The translations under genes and the position numbers were made by a program. Source: Melanocharis versteri (Eukaryota; Chordata; Aves; Passeriformes; Melanocharitidae). Taken from it: a stretch of 64,000 nucleotides of DNA. Of this stretch, positions 61,761 to 64,000 are shown piece by piece. Each line of letters opens with the position of its first letter. The stretch's first letter is position 1. The stretch is from positions 467,377 to 531,376 of the forward strand of contig VZTG01001554.1 in the NCBI GenBank assembly GCA_013397845.1, read 5' to 3'. The notes under the pieces are model-generated. The model saw nothing but the letters and a program-made list of their open reading frames with translations. It had not been told where the DNA came from and did not search any database.

Positions 61761-63012
61761 ACTGCCTTGTAAGATCTGAAAAGGAGCTCTGAGATAATGG
61801 TGGCAGAACGGCTCCCGCTGCAAATCTTCCAGGCCCAGCCTTTGTGGGTCACACAGGTACGGAGTGGGGAGCTCTTTCTTTCAATCCCAGCGTGCTCGGA
61901 AAAGCGAGTTGCCACTTTGTTGAAAGCAATGGGATTGAGACAAGAAAAGAGGCTTTCACTTTTGGATCAAGCCAGCAAATTCTCTGTGCCAAGAGGGAAC
62001 CTGGAATGAGTATTAAGTCTTGCAGGAATGCTGAGGGAACTGAATATGTGTTCTTGGCCTCATGGCAACAACAAGGAACCGTATAAAGCAAACAGTTGTG
62101 AGCTACTGAGCTCAGCTGTTCACCAGGGAAATGAACGGCTTGCTGGAGCTCCAGTTTCCACATTAGCATCATACAACAGCCTCATCTATTAGTACAGTGT
62201 GCTCTCATGTCGGAGATGCTGTTGCAGCACTGAATCACTTCCCAAGACACTAACTTTTTAGCTTCTCCTCAGCAATAAGGCTTTTTGGAAAACAAAATAT
62301 TGGTCCCCCAAGAAATTCTGGTATTTCAGATTTTTTTTTTGTTCCTAAATTGTGATAAAAATCAGAGTGTTGGAATGTTATATTAGTCAAAACATCTGAA
62401 ATATTTCAGCTGGGAAAAAAACCTGCAAAGTAACATTATCAAGCCATTACAAATCTCTAATACTGAAGCATTTCTTTTCAATAATTTCCAAGTGTCAGAG
62501 ATGATATATAACAATAAAGTATATAGGGATATAGAGTTCAGAATGTAGAAACAAATTGTTCAGAAGTATTCCTATTTCAAGCTTTGTTGAGCTGGCCACG
62601 TTCCCAGGGAGCACTTCTGTTCTTGATGAAACGGCATTTCCTGATTTTTGACATTTGGTCAAAAGCATTTGCAGCATCTCTGCTCAGCCAGAGTGGCTGC
62701 GGCGAGGGTGGGCACAGCGCTTGTCACCCAGTTTGTTTAATGTTTGTTTTTGCTTCAGCTGTAACCCTGCAAGTCTCTTACTTTTGCTCTACCTTTAGTA
62801 TTATCTCTGTCTGCATTGTTACTGCATGATTTGGGAATTAAATCCAGGCTGTGATCTTCTGTCATGCATGTTGGAGGATTTGCTTTTGGAGTAGACAGTG
62901 GCACTGGTGGTATCGATGGCTGTTTCAGTCAGTGTACTGATTCTCTTTACTGACAGGCACTTCTCAGCTGTCAGTGTGCTACTTCCTCTCCTCCCAGTCC
63001 ATGGGACACTTT

Positions 63013-63047
63013 ATCTGTCTGTCTATCTGTCTATCTGTCTGTCTATC
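63013..63047. repeat. (CTGT/CTAT)n tetranucleotide microsatellite
   Basis: About eight alternating CTGT and CTAT units; interrupted, likely length-variable. Confidence 0.9.
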
Positions 63048-64000
63048 CATCGTCCTCTAACATGGCTGCTGAGCATTGGTGCCTGCTGAACACACACCTT
63101 GGGTAACACCATTAATCCCCTGCCTGATGAGCCTGTGCTTTGAATTACTTGAAATACATAAAAGTGCTGCTGGTAATTTGCTTTTTTTGGAGCGTTTCTC
63201 CGGGATTCAGATCATTGTGGCTGAAGGTGCCTGTTCCCTGGAGATGGAAGGAGGAGCACCACCCCAAAGCACCCTCTGAGGAGGGGTTGTATTTCTGTTT
63301 TCCTCCTTTCTTGGTCAGAGATCCTGGTGCAGGTTAATCCTTGAGCTGGTCACCTCCACCCTTTGTATTTCATTGTCTAGCACACATTTTGCAAGCCAAA
63401 TTGATCAGTGTTAACCAAGGCAAGAGCCCAAGTTGCTTGGCCTCTGCAACAGGCCTTCCCTGACATTCAGACAGCCTCGGGGCCTTTACTATCTTTCTAA
63501 ACACTTTCCTTCTCTCCTGTAGAGCTGCCTTATTACAGCAATAAAAATAACAAGGTCCCTGCAGACCTCTTTATAAAGAACAATTTAGAGCCAGGAGTAA
63601 GTGTGAGGATTGGGATGAAAATAGGCTATCACAGTGCTAATGTGATATACAGGTACGATCCGTGTATTATATTGGCACAGGGAAGTTGTGTCTTGGGAAG
63701 CAGGGACTCAATGTGGGACTGGTTTAGGTGACTGCAGACAGACAGAAACAGTGGGTTTGATACCCACCCTACGGGAAGGGTCTGTGACAGCCTGGAGAGA
63801 CTGTGACAGGTTCGGAATGGTTCTGTCAAATGTAGGGAATGCAAACACCAAAAATCATGGAAATCTATCCAAGGACAATATTAATGTTTAGATATGTTAG
63901 ATTGGAACAACAAATACAATATGACATCCTGAATCCCATGTTATTCCCTCATTTCTGTGGGCATTTTCAAGTCCTTTTCACGGCCTCCATCAGAAGCAGC

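Larger units (their letters stand above)
60401..64000. other. Non-coding DNA to the window end, no gene seen
   Basis: Contains a candidate enhancer block at 61440-61760 and a tetranucleotide repeat at 63013-63047. Short frames on both strands lack motifs. The window ends without a recognisable exon. Confidence 0.5.

Noticed and set aside
1..64000. CRISPR arrays, bacterial operons, plasmid or phage features
   Set aside because: The sequence is vertebrate nuclear DNA with introns and CR1 elements; no direct-repeat/spacer pattern is present.

Overview
This is vertebrate nuclear DNA, most likely from a bird. The only protein-coding gene I can prove is the 3' half of a LIM-homeobox gene, LHX2, on the + strand. 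Its penultimate coding exon lies at 7838-8043 and its last coding exon at 14381-14668. Birds are suggested by several truncated CR1 LINE 3' ends, no Alu or L1 sequence that I could see, CpG-rich patches scattered through compact DNA, and a 361-bp retroviral solo LTR. The species is not determinable here; a songbird is only a guess.

Layout. 1-7837 looks like LHX2 intron 3, because no LIM-domain or alanine-tract exon is present. It holds two CpG-rich patches, AT-rich blocks with TAAT cores, and a CR1 tail ending about 140 bp before the exon. 8044-14380 is intron 4, with a 20-bp minisatellite at 11801-11982. 14669 to about 15750 is the LHX2 3' UTR, starting with a perfect 12-bp hairpin and ending near a good poly(A) signal. 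From there to about 33.9 kb I find no gene, only scattered CpG-rich patches and one CR1 tail.

At 33.9-34.76 kb is the strongest orphan CpG island. It has a YY1-type motif, a consensus + strand splice donor at 34624/34625 and a short open frame reaching that donor. In mammals NEK6 follows LHX2 on the same strand, so this may be the NEK6 promoter and first exon, or a lncRNA promoter. No NEK6 kinase exon is visible in the window. The remaining 29 kb holds a CR1 tail, a 31-base assembly gap, the solo LTR with its 6-bp target duplication (42682-43054), a strong CTCF-type motif at 49387-49400, a decayed CR1/L3-type LINE near 59.6-60.4 kb, and AT-rich blocks with homeodomain-type TAATTA sites that resemble developmental enhancers.

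Functionally this is a developmental transcription-factor gene followed by a long regulatory flank. Nearly all the other open frames are chance frames in GC-rich or low-stop DNA. I found no new multi-gene system. The observations most worth checking are the CpG island with its donor, the hairpin after the LHX2 stop, the CTCF motif, the solo LTR and the homeodomain/E-box composite at 57784-57795.
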